Positions 30,518 to 40,917 are shown, counted from the stretch's first letter. The stretch is 63,837 bases of DNA from Streptomyces sp. Tue 6430 (GCA_021568835.1 JAKGSH010000008.1:1-63837), one strand, 5' to 3'. The notes: generated from the letters alone by a model not told the origin. Translations and numbers: made by a program.

Positions 30518-30967
30518 TCACCGGTCGCCGGGCGGCACGGTGTCGAAGGGGTCGGCGAAGTCCTCCTTGCGGGCGACGCACAGGGCCCAGATGACGAACC
30601 CCGACATCGCGATCATGACGATCGACCACACCGGGTAGTACGGCAGGGACAGGAAGTTGGCGATGACGACGAGGCCGGCGATGGCGACGCCGGCGACCCG
30701 CGCCCATGTCGCCGCCTGGAACAGGCCGACGCTGATGACGACGGCGAGGACTCCCAGGACGAGATGGATCCAGCCCCAGCCGGTGAGGTCGAACTCGAAG
30801 ACGTAGTTGCGCGTGGTGAGGAAGACGTCGTCCTCGGCGATCGCCATGATGCCGCGGAAGACGTCGAGGATGCCCACGAGCGCGAGCATGACGGCGGCGA
30901 AGACCATCAGCCCGGCGGCCCACTCGTACTTCGCCGTGTGTGCGCGGGGAGTGTGTGTGGCGGTCAT
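30518..30967 (-). CDS. DUF7144-family membrane protein
   Basis: A 149-residue membrane protein with four hydrophobic segments (ALVGILDVFRGIMAIAED, GWIHLVLGVLAVVISVGLFQ, VAGVAIAGLVVIANFLSLPY, VWSIVMIAMSGFVIWALCVA). The pattern WxxGLMVFAAVMLALVGILD with a central GWIHLVLG is characteristic of the actinobacterial DUF7144 family. Function is unknown. It lies 30 bases downstream of the SHOCT protein on the same strand and is probably co-transcribed with it. No frame break. Confidence 0.85.
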   Translation of the reverse strand: MTATHTPRAHTAKYEWAAGLMVFAAVMLALVGILDVFRGIMAIAEDDVFLTTRNYVFEFDLTGWGWIHLVLGVLAVVISVGLFQAATWARVAGVAIAGLVVIANFLSLPYYPVWSIVMIAMSGFVIWALCVARKEDFADPFDTVPPGDR

Positions 30968-30997
30968 CTCTGCCTCGTTTCCCTTCCCTGGCCGTGC

Positions 30998-31462
30998 TCA
31001 GTGACGGGACGCGGCGCCGCGATCGCGGGGAGCCGACGCGCCGTGGTCGCTCAGGACGAGTTCCTTGGCCCGCCGGAACTCCTCGTCGGAGATGTCGCCG
31101 CGGGCGCGGATCTCCGACAGCCGGTCGAGTTCGTCGGCCCGGCCGGTGCCGCCGGTGGTGCCGGCCGCCTCACGGACGTAGGCGTCGAAGGCTTCCTGTT
31201 GCTTGCGGGCGTGCGTGATCTCCCGGTGGCCCATGCTCTTGCCACGGGCGATGACGTAGACGAACACGCCGAGGAAGGGCAGGACGACGACGAACACGAG
31301 CCACCCGGTCTTGCCCCATCCGCTCAGGGTGTCGTCGCGGAAGATGTCGCCGATGATCCGGAAGAGCAGGATGAACCACATGATCCACAGGAAGAACCAC
31401 AGCATGGTCCAGAACATGCTCAGCAGCGGATAGTCGTAGGCGAGGTAGGTCTGTGTGCCCAT
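30998..31462 (-). CDS. PLDc_N / SHOCT-domain membrane protein
   Basis: A 154-residue protein with two N-terminal transmembrane helices (FWTMLWFFLWIMWFILLFRI and WGKTGWLVFVVVLPFLGVFV; the second is the PLDc_N signature) and a C-terminal SHOCT motif (ELDRLSEIRARGDISDEEFR, RAKELVL). Such proteins occur widely in Streptomyces beside HdeD and DUF7144 genes and are thought to act in envelope stress, without proven function. First of an apparent pair with the DUF7144 gene. Confidence 0.85.
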   Translation of the reverse strand: MGTQTYLAYDYPLLSMFWTMLWFFLWIMWFILLFRIIGDIFRDDTLSGWGKTGWLVFVVVLPFLGVFVYVIARGKSMGHREITHARKQQEAFDAYVREAAGTTGGTGRADELDRLSEIRARGDISDEEFRRAKELVLSDHGASAPRDRGAASRH

Positions 31463-31699
31463 TTTCGGTGCTCCGTTCCGGGCGGGATGCCCGACTGCCG
31501 GTTCCTGCTGTCTTCAGCGTGCGCACGTCGGTCGCGAAGGGCCTCACCCGGGACGGGTGAGATCGTTCCCGGCGACGTGTCCACCGGTCGCCGTCGGGTG
31601 GGCGGGGGCGACGGCGGTGGTGACGCCGCCGGTGGTCCGGTGACCGGCCGCGGGTGAGGGGGCTCGTGCCGCCGTCGCGAGGTCGGCCGGAGACCCGGA

Positions 31700-32324
31700 T
31701 CAAGCCCTGCGCAGTGCGGCCCGCCAGGCGAAGGCGACGCCCAGCTCGACCAGACCGAGCAGGAGCAGCCACAGCCCGAGGAGCCGGGTGAGGGCGACGA
31801 CCGACTCGGTGGGCAAGGCCAGCACGACGATGCCGGCGACGACGCCGAGCGCCCCGGCGCCGAACAGGAAGGCGCGGTGGGCAGGCCTCTGGCGGCGAGG
31901 GCCGTGTAGACGGTCAGCATGCCGGTGACGAGCCAGCTGATCCCGACGATCAGCGAGAGCGCGGTGATCGTCTGCAGAGGGTTCCGCAGGCACAGCACCC
32001 CGGCCAGCACGTACAGCACCGCGACGAGCAGCCCCGACAGCCGTTCGCCGGGCTCGCGCCGGGCGAAGACGGAGACGAACCGGAACACACCGGTCACCAG
32101 CAGGTACAGCCCGATGATCACCGCCAGCACGTGCAGGGTGGCGTCCGGCCAGGCCAGCGCCAGCACGCCCGGCACGAGGGTCGCCACCGCCGACCCCAGC
32201 AGCCAGGTCCACGAGCCGCCGAGCTGCGCCAGGAGATCGGCGGGGTCCTCCGCCCGGCCCGCAGCCGTCCCGCCGACGGGGATCCCGGTCCGGCCGGCGC
32301 CGCCGTACCGTGCGATTCGGTCAT
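31700..32324 (-). CDS. HdeD/DUF308 family membrane protein (frameshifted)
   Basis: About 208 residues with six hydrophobic helices in HdeD pattern (VLALAWPDATLHVLAVIIGL, LYVLAGVLCLRNPLQTITAL, ISWLVTGMLTVYTALAARG, AFLFGAGALGVVAGIVVLAL). AGGAGGAG precedes ATG 32324. Frame jumps near 32260 (after a hydrophilic N-terminus) and 31880. HdeD relatives are linked to acid or envelope stress. The gene precedes the PLDc_N/SHOCT and DUF7144 genes on the same strand, suggesting a small stress-related membrane block. Confidence 0.8.
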
Positions 32325-32509
32325 GGCTCCTCCTCGTGACACCGGCGTGCCGTCGGCCGGACCGCCGGCGGGACGGTGTGTGGCCCCCATCGAGCCAGCG
32401 TCCTGCGCACCACCGGGTGCCGGATCACCCTCGGCGGGTGACCGCGGCCGGGCCGCGGCGGAGGGACGGGCCGCGACCCGCCGGCCGTCGGGACGAGGGT
32501 CCTGCCCGG

Positions 32510-32587
32510 CCCTCGCCCTCGCCCTCGCCCTCGCCCTCGCCCTCGCCCTCGCCCTCGCCCTCGCCCTCGCCCTCGCCCTCGCCCTCG
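32510..32587. repeat. Thirteen tandem copies of CCCTCG
   Basis: An uninterrupted hexanucleotide run of 13 copies (78 bases) in the region between the HdeD gene and the small gene at 32661. A related, shorter GGGACC run (about four copies) follows near 32624-32646. No gene is supported across it; long open frames here are by-products of the repeat. Confidence 0.95.
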
Positions 32588-32660
32588 CAAAAGGATCGTG
32601 CCGGCGCCGTGCGGTCCCCTGCCGGACCGGGACCGGGACCGGGACCGCGGCGTCAGCGGG

Positions 32661-32857
32661 TCACTCCGGCAGCCGCCGCAGCTCCACCACGTGCAGTCCC
32701 AACGACTGGAAGCGGGCCAGCAGGCCGTACAGGTGCGCCTCGTCCACGAGGGCCCGTACAGCACTGTCTGGCCGGAGATCACCACATGCTCCAGCTCGGG
32801 AAAAGCGCTGGTCAGCGTCTCCGACATGTGTCCCTCGATGCGGATCTCGTACTGCAT
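32661..32857 (-). CDS. Conserved small hypothetical protein (frameshifted)
   Basis: About 65 residues: MQYEIRIEGHMSETLTSAFP, ELEHVVISGQTVLYG, then after one frame jump near 32760 VDEAHLYGLLARFQSLGLHV and VELRRLPE. I recognise this as a common short protein of Streptomyces and relatives without assigned function. A GGGAGAG ribosome site precedes the ATG. The clean join across the shift supports a sequence error. Confidence 0.7.
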
Positions 32858-33000
32858 GGGGTGCTCTCCCGCAGGTGACGTCCGCCAGGCCGACTGCCTC
32901 CACCGCTTCGATGCTCCGCCCTCGTGGGCCCGTGGGCCTCACCCTGCGCAGGTGACCCGCCGCGCCACGAGCCGACGGCCGGCGTCAGTGGGCCGGCGGG

Positions 33001-33516
33001 TCAGTGGGTGAGGACCAGTTTGAAGGAGACGATCAGCAGGCCGAGGATCAGGTTGACCGCGGCGCTGCCCGCCACCTGACTCCAGGCCGCCCCGGCCCGG
33101 CGGGCGGCGGCCATCGACCAGCCCACCTGACCGGCCACGGCGACGGCGAGCGCCAGCCACAGGGTGCCCGACGTGTCCAGACCCAGCAGCGGGCTGACCG
33201 CCACCGCGACGGCGGGCGGGACGGCGGCCTTGACGATCGGCCACTCGTCCCGGCACACGTGCAGCACGACCCGGCGGTCCAGGCGTTGCTGCGCCAGACG
33301 CGCGCCGAACAACTGGGCGTGCACGTGCGCGACCCAGAACACCAGACCCGTGAGCACCAACAGCAGCACCAGTTCGAGGCGCGGGAACGAGCCCAGGGTG
33401 CCGGCACCGATCACGACCGAGGCCGCGAGCATCGATCCGTAGACGCCGCCGGTGTAGTCGGCGTGCGCCCGGCGTTCAGCCGCCCGGGTCGCGGCGTGCC
33501 CGGTCCGGGGCATCAC
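33001..33516 (-). CDS. Integral membrane protein of unknown function
   Basis: A 171-residue protein with a short hydrophilic N-terminus (MMPRTGHAATRAAERRAHAD) and four to five hydrophobic segments, including LVLLLVLTGLVFWVAHVHAQ and NLILGLLIVSFKLVLTH at the end. The HVHAQLFGARL segment after helix 2 is typical of a Streptomyces membrane family seen near stress genes. ATG 33516 overlaps the stop of the upstream small ORF (ATGA), so translation is coupled. No enzymatic motif was found. Confidence 0.7.
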   Translation of the reverse strand: MMPRTGHAATRAAERRAHADYTGGVYGSMLAASVVIGAGTLGSFPRLELVLLLVLTGLVFWVAHVHAQLFGARLAQQRLDRRVVLHVCRDEWPIVKAAVPPAVAVAVSPLLGLDTSGTLWLALAVAVAGQVGWSMAAARRAGAAWSQVAGSAAVNLILGLLIVSFKLVLTH

Positions 33517-33791
33517 GATCTCCGGTGCGGGCCCGGGCGCCGCCCCGGCCGCGTCGTCGTCGGCGCCGGTCCGCCTCCGTCCCGGACGGCGCCGCCGCCG
33601 CCGGGCAGGTGCCGGGTGACCGGGAAGTCCGCCGGGGTGACGCCCCCGGTCGCCGGGACGGCCGCCTTCAGGCCGACGAGCCGGGCCGAGGCGCGGGAAC
33701 CGATGCCGACGAAGACGTTCGTCACGAAGGTGTCCGGCGCCATCAGGAACCGGGCCGTCCCCAGGACGGTCAGAGCACGCCGATGTCTCAC
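33513..33791 (-). CDS. Small ORF with MFS-like first helix, coupled to downstream membrane gene
   Basis: GTG 33791 with GAGGTGG upstream opens about 92 residues: VRHRRALTVLGTARFLMAPD, TFVTNVFV, then Gly/Arg/Pro-rich sequence. The first part closely resembles the opening helix of DHA2 exporters (compare LGTAQFLMVLDTAVMNVS), the rest does not. Its TGA overlaps the ATG of the next gene. It may be a truncated exporter kept for coupling, or a broken gene. Confidence 0.4.
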   Translation of the reverse strand: MRHRRALTVLGTARFLMAPDTFVTNVFVGIGSRASARLVGLKAAVPATGGVTPADFPVTRHLPGGGGAVRDGGGPAPTTTRPGRRPGPHRRS

Positions 33792-34027
33792 GGTGTCCAC
33801 CTCACGGAGTCGGCCCGGCACCGGAACCGGCACCCGGACGGCGGCCGGCAAGCACGCCGCCGCTGCCATCGCACCCCGGACACCCGACGGGCGCCTCACC
33901 CGCCACGGGCGAGGGCGGCACGGCTTCCGAGGCCGGCACGGCCGCCGCCCGCCGCCCGGCCCGCCCGTCGCCCGGCCCGGCCTCGGAACCCGGAGCGCTG
34001 CCGGGCGGGCACCTCACCGGGGTGCGG

Positions 34028-36714
34028 TCACAGCAGCCGCAGCTCGCGCGCCCGCCGCACGGCGTCGCCGCGCCGGTTCACCGACAGCTTCCGGTAGACG
34101 CTCTTGAGGTGGGTCTTCACCGTGTTCACCGACACGAACAGATCGGCGGCGATGTCCTCGGTCGACATCATCTGGGCGAGCCGCCGCAGCACGTCACGCT
34201 CACGTCCGCTCAGCCGCTCCACGAGGATCGGCGGCGGCCCGGTCGCGGAGGGGCGCGGATCGCCGCGCGGCACGGGCCCCGGCACGAGCCAGCCCGCGGC
34301 CAGTCTCCGCAGGGGTTCCGTGGCCAGGAGAGGCCCGATCCAGGGCCGGCCTCCAGGAACGGCCGCCGCAGCTTCTCGCGCCGGGCCTCCCTGAGCGTCT
34401 GGGCGAGAAGCCCGCGGGCGGTGGCGACGTCGCCCGCCGCGTGCGCGGCCTGCGCCCGCACCAGTGCGGCGCGGACGGTCACCGCCGGGCCGGCGGATCC
34501 GCGGGCCGTGACGGCGTCGAGGAGGCGCAGGGCCGCGTCCCGGTCACCCGCGGCGAGACGGGCCCGCGCGGCGCCCACGGCGCACGCCGGCTGCTCGTCG
34601 GCCACCGGCTCCAGCGCCTCTGCGGCCGCGCCCGGGCGGCCCTCGGCCAGATGGACGGCCGACGCCACCAGCGCGGCGTGGCTCCTCGCCCAGGGCGAGG
34701 CCGCCTCGGTGGACAGGGCCGGTTCCGTGGCCGCCAGGGCGGCGTGCGACCGGCCCCGGCCAGGAACAGACGAGCCGCCGCGATGGACCGGACCGCGGCG
34801 GCCACCGGGTCCAGCGCCACCGGGTCGGACAGCCGGCCGAGCAGGGCCTGGGCCCGGCCCAGGTCGTCGCGGTCGACGGCCACCGCGGCCAGGACCAGCC
34901 GCCCCAGTTCCGGGCCTGCCGGCTGGGGCAGGCCGAACCGCTCCGACTCGGTCATCGCCGCGACGACCTTGCGTTCCGCCCTGCCGGGCCACCCGTCGAG
35001 GTAGTCGATGAGCGCGAGGTGCTCCAGGGACTCCTTGCGCGGGAGCGCCGTGGCGGCCCCGCCGGGACTGCGGGCCGCCGTGGTGAGGGCGGCCCGTGCC
35101 TCCGCGAAACGCCCGGCCCACAGCCGCGTCGCCCCAGGTGGGTCAGCAGCAGTGCGGGGAGTTCCGGGTGCCGGTCCAGCAGGTGGGAGGGGATCTCCCG
35201 GAGCAGTTCCCGGGCCGCTTCGGCGGCCTGCTCGGCCCGGTCCGGGCAGCCGGCCAGCCGGGCCGCCAGAGCCTCCAGCAGGGCACGGCTCAGCCGGGCC
35301 GCCGCCGACTCGCACGCGTCGGCCGCCGGCTGTTCCCGGCGTGCCGGAGGTGGGCCAGACCGTGGTCGAGGTCGTACCGGGACAGGTCGCGGGCCGCGCG
35401 GACGAGGTCCGTGGCGGGACTCGTCGCCCCGGGTTCCCGTCGGCGAACAGTTCGGCCAGGTCGTCGGCGCGCAGGCCGGTGAAGAGCTGCCCGATCGCCA
35501 GGTCGTCGACGAGGGCGCGGGAGGTGAACTCCCGGTCCCCGCGGCGGCGCCGTGGGCGAGCATCTCCGCGAGGGAGCCCGAGTGCCGCAGCCACCGCGCG
35601 GCCCGTCGGTGCAGTTCGGGCTCCAGGCCGGGAGAACGCTCCCGCAGATGGGCCCGGAGGATCTCCCGGAACAGCGGATGCAGGCGGTACCAGCCGTGCC
35701 CGAGGCGCTCGACGAACGCGTTCTCGCGGTGCAGGGCGGCAAGGAGGGCTCGGCGTCGCCGCGTCCGGTCAGGGTGTTCACCAGATCGGCGCAGAAGCGG
35801 TCCAGGACGCTGACGCGCAGCAGGAGGTCCTGCGTCCGGGACGTCTGCCGCCTGAGCACCTCGGCCAGCAGGAAGTCGGCGATCGTACTGCGCCCCGCCT
35901 CGAACTCCTTCAGGTAGAGCTCCGGGTCCGGGCTCTGCCGTGCGGCCAGGGCGCACAGCCGGAGGCCGGCCGCCCATCCCCCGGTGCGGTCCACCAGCGC
36001 CCCCGCCGCCGCGAGGGACAGGTGCAGCCCGTGCAGTTCCAGCAGCGCGGCCGCCTCCTCGGGCGTGAAGGCCAGTTCGGCGCCGCGGACCTCGGTCATC
36101 TCCCCGGCCGCCCGGTAGCGGTGCAGCGGGAGCAGCGGCTCGGTGCGGGTGACCAGGACCAGACGCAGTCCCGGCCCCGCGTTGCGCAGCACGAAGTCCA
36201 GCTGCCGCGAGATCTCCGGGGCGGTCACGCGGTCGTACTCGTCGATCACCACGACCACGGGGCGGTCGCGGCCGCTGAGCTCCGCGGCGAGCCGGGTCAG
36301 CAACGTGTGGTTCACCCGGCCCGCGTCGGCGGGAGAACCGATCTCGGCGGGCAGCGGCACACCGGCGCTGCGCAGTGCCTGGAGCAGATGTGCCCAGAAC
36401 ACCCCCGGCTCCTGGACCATCCGGTCCAGGGTGAGCCAGGCGACCGGCTGCGACAGGTGGGCGGCCCACTCCGCCACCAGCAGGGTCTTGCCTGCGCCGG
36501 CGGATCCGTTGACCATCGTCAGCGGTGCCGGCGATGCCCGGTCCAGGTGCCTGACCAGCCGCTCGCGGCGCAGGAAGGTGTCGGGTCTCGCGGGCGGGAC
36601 GAAGCGCGTCCGCAGAAACGGGTCTCCCAGCGGATCGACGCACGGAACAGCAGCTCCGTGCGGGGTTCCATCGTTCACCACCACGACGCTCACCACCCCG
36701 TCCCAGCAGGTCAC
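34028..36714 (-). CDS. LAL-type LuxR regulator with ATPase domain (heavily frameshifted)
   Basis: A large ATP-binding LuxR regulator of about 895 residues (usual for the family). The N-terminal ATPase has Walker A GSAGAGKTLL (near 36495) and Walker B VVVVIDEYD (near 36240), followed by winged-helix and TPR-like segments (LLRLVSVLDRF-type region, WYRLHPLFREILRAHLRERS) and a C-terminal LuxR helix-turn-helix (ERLSGRERDVLRRLAQMMST, VSVNTVKTHLKSVYRKLSVN). MalT-like: such proteins bind DNA after ligand and ATP binding. Frame jumps near 35755, 35540, 35430, 35340, 35140, 34755 and 34340. The start is uncertain: GTG 36714 or a GTG about 13 codons later (VNDGTPHG). The target is unknown; the neighbouring cellulase genes lie upstream on the same strand. 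Confidence 0.8.
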
Positions 36715-37005
36715 GGGTCCGTGCTCCCGCCACCAGCATCCCGTTCTCCCGCCGCCCCGCGCGTCGCGCGGGACCGGCGGGGTGGACCGGCGGGGTGGAC
36801 CGGCACCGTGTGCGAACGCACGGCGGCGCCGGCTCCCGCGCGAGGACGGGGGCCGGCGCCGCCTCGGCCCGCGGCCGGGGTGTTCGTCCGGGCCGGGCCG
36901 AACCAGGCTGAACCAGGCCGGATCGGTCCGACCTGGACCGGATCGGATCGGACAGACCTCGCGAGCCCGGTCCGGCCTGATCCGGTCCGGTCCGGAGGAG
37001 CAGTC

Positions 37006-38137
37006 CTACGGACTGACGCAGCCGATCGAGCCGACCGGGAAGTTGTTGCCGGTGGATGTCGCGGTGAACCCGAAGGTGACGCTGCCGTCCGGCGGAACGG
37101 TCCGGTTGTAGTCGAGGTTCCCGACCGTGACCGTGCCGTCGGATCCGTTGCTCAGCGCGCCGTTCCAGACGCTGCTGATCTTGGTGCCCGTGCCGGGCGT
37201 CCACCGCACGGCCCAGCCGTCGCGCGCCGTCGTGCCGTGGTTCATGACCTCGACCGAGCCCTGGAAGCCGCCGCTCCAGGAGTTGGTCACGTTGTACACC
37301 GCCATGCACCCGGTGTGCGGGTCGGTCGGAGTGGAGGTCGGGGTGGGCGTGGGAGTGGGAGTGGGGGTCGAGGTGGGGGTGGAGGTCGGGGTGGGAGTCG
37401 GGTCGGGTGGTGCCCGAACCCCTGATGCCCGTCACCTCGCCGTTGCCGCCGTCGAAGACGATGTCCGAGCAGGAGAAGAAGTTCTCCTGGCTGTCCGAGC
37501 GGACCCACTGGATGAACATCACCGCGTCACCGGAGCGGCCCGAGGGGAGGTTCAGGTCCCAGTAGTAGTGGCCGCCGTCGGTGCCCGGCGAGCCCGTCTG
37601 CGGCGGGTCGGTGACCGTCTGGATCAGATCCAGGTCGTCCCAGCCCAGTTCGGTGCTGGGCGAGTAGCCCGGCTTGGACAGGTACACCCGGAACGACCCC
37701 GGGTGCGCGGCCCAGTTGCTGTGCTTGACCTGGATCGTTTTCCCGGAGGTGAGATGCGTCCGGGGCCAGTCGGAGCGGGCGGCGTTGTAACCGGTGAAGT
37801 TGTACGGCGACTTGTCGCCGGCGCTGCACAGCTTCCCGTCCGGGACGTAACCGGGGCCGCGGCCGCCGGCGTTGGAGTCGAGCACGGCGAACCAGTTGTA
37901 CAGCGCGGTCGCGCCGCTCTCGTTGAACGCGGCCCGGCAGGCCGGGTTGGTCGGGTCCAGGGAGCCGGTGCTGGTCCTGGCGTCCAGATAGCAGAGGTAG
38001 GTCCTCGACCCGGGTGTCATCGTGACGCCGTGCGCCTGCGCGTCGCCCTGGCCCAGCAGGGCCAGACCGAGTCCGCCGAGCAGCGTCGCCAGCACCGCGG
38101 CCGCCAGCGAAACGAGTCGGTTGTTGCGTCGAGCCAT
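37006..38137 (-). CDS. Secreted AA10 lytic polysaccharide monooxygenase with CBM2
   Basis: About 378 residues. The signal peptide ends AQA, so His36 becomes the mature N-terminus; with His145 (in NWAAHPGSFRV) it forms the copper histidine brace of AA10 enzymes. The catalytic domain (to about residue 230) contains TPGSRTYLCYLDAR and SCSDIVFDGGNGEV. A Pro/Thr/Ser linker then leads to a CBM2 cellulose-binding module (YNVTNSWSGGFQGSVEVMNH, WNGALSNGSDGTVTVGNLDY) ending GCVSP. It oxidatively cleaves crystalline cellulose or chitin; the CBM2 and GH12 neighbour favour cellulose. One frame jump near 37410 falls in the repetitive linker. No CebR box is seen directly upstream. Confidence 0.9.
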
Positions 38138-38383
38138 GGTGTCTCCTGTGCCTGTGGGGGGGGTGGTCTTCCGGTCGTTCCCTCTCCTTTCTCGTCTCCT
38201 GCGCGGTTCACCGTCCGGTGATGGAGCCCCCGCCCGTCCGGGGAGGAAGCCGCCGGACGGGCGAGGGGATCTGGGGCTGTCCGGCGGATCACACCGGAGA
38301 GCACCGGGCCGGTGCGGTGGGTGACGGGTCCGGACCGCGGGACGGACCCCGGTACGGCGGCACCGTCGCGGACGGAGGTCGGT

Positions 38384-39509
38384 TCACGAACAGGCGGTGC
38401 CGTTGAGGCTGAACCCGGCCGGCTGGGCGAACGAGCCGCCGTAGGTGCCCTGGAAGCCGAAGGTCTGTGCGGCGCCGGGCGCGATCCGCGCGTTGTGCGC
38501 GAGGGCGGTCGCCGTCACCGCCCCCGTGGACGGGGTGACGGTGGCGTTCCAGGCGTTGGCGATCCGCTGCCCCGAGGGCAGGGTGAAGGCCAGTTTCCAG
38601 GGGTCGACCGGAGCCGAACCCGTGTTGGTGACGGTGACGTCGGCGGTGAAGCCGCCGGACCAGACGTTCGTCGCGTACGTCACCTTGCAGGCCGTCGCCG
38701 GGTCACCGGGGTTTCCGGGGTCGCCGGGAGTACCGAGGTTCACCGCGGAGGAGAAGGAGTTCACCGCGAGCCCGGCACCGTTCTGCCACGGCTCGAAACC
38801 GGCCTGAACGCTCGTCAGGTACCAGTCGTCCTGGGCCATTCCGCGGCGGACGGTCTCCCGCGCGAAGTCCATGACGTCGAAGCTCCAGCCGGTGATCGCC
38901 GACGGGGCGACGAAGGAGATCACGTCGTTGGACCCGTTGCTTCCCGTCCACACCTGCCAGGAGCGCCCGCCCACGGTGGTGGTGCCCACCTGGGCGCCGA
39001 TCGGCTGGATCGGGCCGACCTTGTTGAGCCAGATCATGATCTCGGTCTTGTTCACCCCGTCGGTCCTGGGCGTGGGGTCCAGCCAGATGTCGTACGACGC
39101 GTTGTACACGGCGCCGTCGACATAGCCGTACGAGATGCTGCTGGGGGCGGCGGCGATGCCGCTGAGCCGCGCCGGGAGGTTGGTCCCGGCGAACAGTTCG
39201 TGTAGTGGCAGCCGTTGAAGACCGACGGGTACGACTTCGGGGCGCCGCTGGTGGGCACGGAACCGTCGGCCTGGGTCAGCCGGAAGCCGGTGTCGGTGGC
39301 GGTGACGCACTGGGGGGCGCTGGTGCCCCAGCGGTTGTTCTGGACCACGTAGCGGCCCTGGATCGTGGTCGAGCCGAACTGCTCGCAGACCAGGGTGTCC
39401 GCCTGGGCCGCCGGTGCGACGGCCAGGAGGGCCGCGACGGTGGCGAGGGCGGTGAGCAGCGCGCCGAGCAGGCCGCGCGCGGTTCCGGGCGGTGCGGTGA
39501 CGGTCGCAT
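38384..39509 (-). CDS. Secreted GH12 endoglucanase with CBM2
   Basis: About 375 residues. A signal peptide ends near PAAQA-DTLVCEQFG. The GH12 domain carries the nucleophile Glu in TEIMIWLNKVGPIQPIG and the acid/base Glu in QAGFEPWQNGAGLAV, with WQVWTGSNGSNDVISFVAPS between. A Gly/Pro linker (PGDPGNPGDP) joins a C-terminal CBM2 (KVTYATNVWSGGFTADVTVT, WNATVTPSTGAVTATALAHN). It hydrolyses internal beta-1,4-glucan bonds. Frame jumps lie near 39475 (signal peptide) and 39190. Two CebR-type palindromes sit 46 and 72 bases upstream of ATG 39509, so repression by the neighbouring LacI protein and induction by cello-oligosaccharides is likely. Confidence 0.9.
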
Positions 39510-39554
39510 GGGGGCCTCTCTGGGAGGGACAACCGGACGGAGCGCGCGGGACGT

Positions 39555-39568
39555 CGGGAGCGCTCCCG
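39555..39568. promoter_or_regulatory. CebR-type operator 1
   Basis: CGGGAGCGCTCCCG, one inverted repeat of the consensus TGGGAGCGCTCCCA with one end base changed; 46 bases upstream of the GH12 start. Confidence 0.8.
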
Positions 39569-39580
39569 GCCCGTCACGAC

Positions 39581-39594
39581 TGGGAGCGCTCCCA
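39581..39594. promoter_or_regulatory. CebR-type operator 2 (exact consensus)
   Basis: TGGGAGCGCTCCCA, the exact 14-bp palindrome known for CebR of Streptomyces; 12 bases upstream of operator 1 and 72 bases from the GH12 start. The pair probably flanks or overlaps the GH12 promoter. Confidence 0.9.
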
Positions 39595-39735
39595 CCCACT
39601 GGTTCGGGTGGGACATTAGGAGCCGCCCGCCTCCCTGACAACCCTCGGAACCGAATGCGTCGAACGGATTTCGACGGCCCAGGTCAGCGGCGGTCAAAAG
39701 TGCGGCCCATCAACTCACGTCATGCGTCCGTCAGT

Positions 39736-39749
39736 TGGGAGCGCTCCCG
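39736..39749. promoter_or_regulatory. CebR-type operator 3
   Basis: TGGGAGCGCTCCCG lies 226 bases upstream of the GH12 start and 147 bases past the stop of the LacI gene. Possibly a distal site allowing looping with operators 1 and 2, as LacI-family repressors can do. Confidence 0.75.
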
Positions 39750-39895
39750 AAAGTTTCGTCGCCGGCTCCCACGGGCGCCGGTCGCGGGTCGCTCCCGCGC
39801 GCCCGTGGCGAACCGGCACCGAACTCGCACCGAACTCGCGCCGACTGGCGCCGACCCGCATCGGCTCACGCCGGCTCACCTTGCCTCGCGTCGAG

Positions 39896-40917
39896 TCACG
39901 CCGACTCGCGCGTCACCAGCCGCGTCCGCAGGATCACGTGGCGCCAGGCCACCTCCGGCTGCTCGATCTCCTCCAGCAGCAGCCGCACCATCGTCCGCCC
40001 GATCTCCTCCAGCGGCTGGCGGACCGTCGTCAGCGGCGGGTCCGTCTGCTCGGCCAGCTCGAAGTCGTCGAAGCCGATCACCGCCACGTCCCGCGGCACC
40101 CGGCGCCCCGCCGCGCGCAGGGCGTCCAGCGCCCCGGACGCCATGGCGTCCGACGCGGCGAAGACGGCGTCGACCTGCGGGTGCCGCTCGATGAGCCAGG
40201 CCATCGCCCGGCGCCCGCTGGCCTCGGTGAAGTCGCCCCGCGCCACCAGGGCGGCCCGTCGTCGAGCCCGGCCTCGGCCAGCGCCTCCTGGTAGCCGCGC
40301 AGCCGGCACCGGGCGACGTACATGTCGGGCGGGCCGGTGATGGCCGCGACGGCCTTCCGGCCGCCGGCCACCAGGTGGCGGACCGCCGTACGCGCCCCGC
40401 CGACGTTGTCCGCGTCCACGTACGTCATCCGCTCGTCGCCCGAGCGCCGGCCCAGCAGCACCGTGGGCAGCCCGGCGTCGGTGAGCATGTCCGGCAGCCG
40501 GTCCTCGGCCGGCACGGACATCAGCAGCACCCCGTCGACCCGGCCGCCGCGCGCGTACTCCACGAACCGCTTCCGGTCGGCGTCCGTGCGGACCAGGGTG
40601 AGCAGCAACTGCACCGCCGTGCCGGACAGGGCGTCCCCGACCGCCCGCACGACCTCGGAGAAGAACGGCTCCCCGAACAACCGCCAGTCCGTGTTCGTCA
40701 TCACCAGCGCGACGGCGTCCGCACGCCGCCCGGCCAGTGAACGCGCCGCCAGGTTGGGCACGTAGCCCAGTTCCTCGATGGCGCGCCGCACGGCACGGCG
40801 CGTGGACTCCTTGACGCCCGCCGCGTTGTTGACGACCCGGGAGACCGTGCCCCGGCCCACTCCGGCCAGGGCGGCCACCTCTTCCAGCGTCGGCGTGCCC
40901 GAACTCCGTCTGACCAC
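39896..40917 (-). CDS. LacI-family repressor, CebR-like
   Basis: About 340 residues: N-terminal LacI helix-turn-helix (PTLEEVAALAGVGRGTVSRV, VNNAAGVKESTRRAVRRAIE) and a periplasmic-binding-type ligand domain (GRRSGDERMTYVDADNVGGA, AVIGFDDFELAEQTDPPLTT). GTG 40917 (VVRRSSG) fits the family start. The frame jumps near 40255. CebR represses cellulose/cello-oligosaccharide genes and is released by cellobiose or cellotriose; the three palindromes next to GH12 support that role. Usual cebEFG transporter genes are not in the window, so another cellobiose-type LacI function is possible. Confidence 0.85.

Noticed and set aside
32131..32955. Long frames with Ala-Leu or Gly-Arg runs across the hexamer array
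   Set aside because: The repeat has no stop in any frame, so open length is an artefact.
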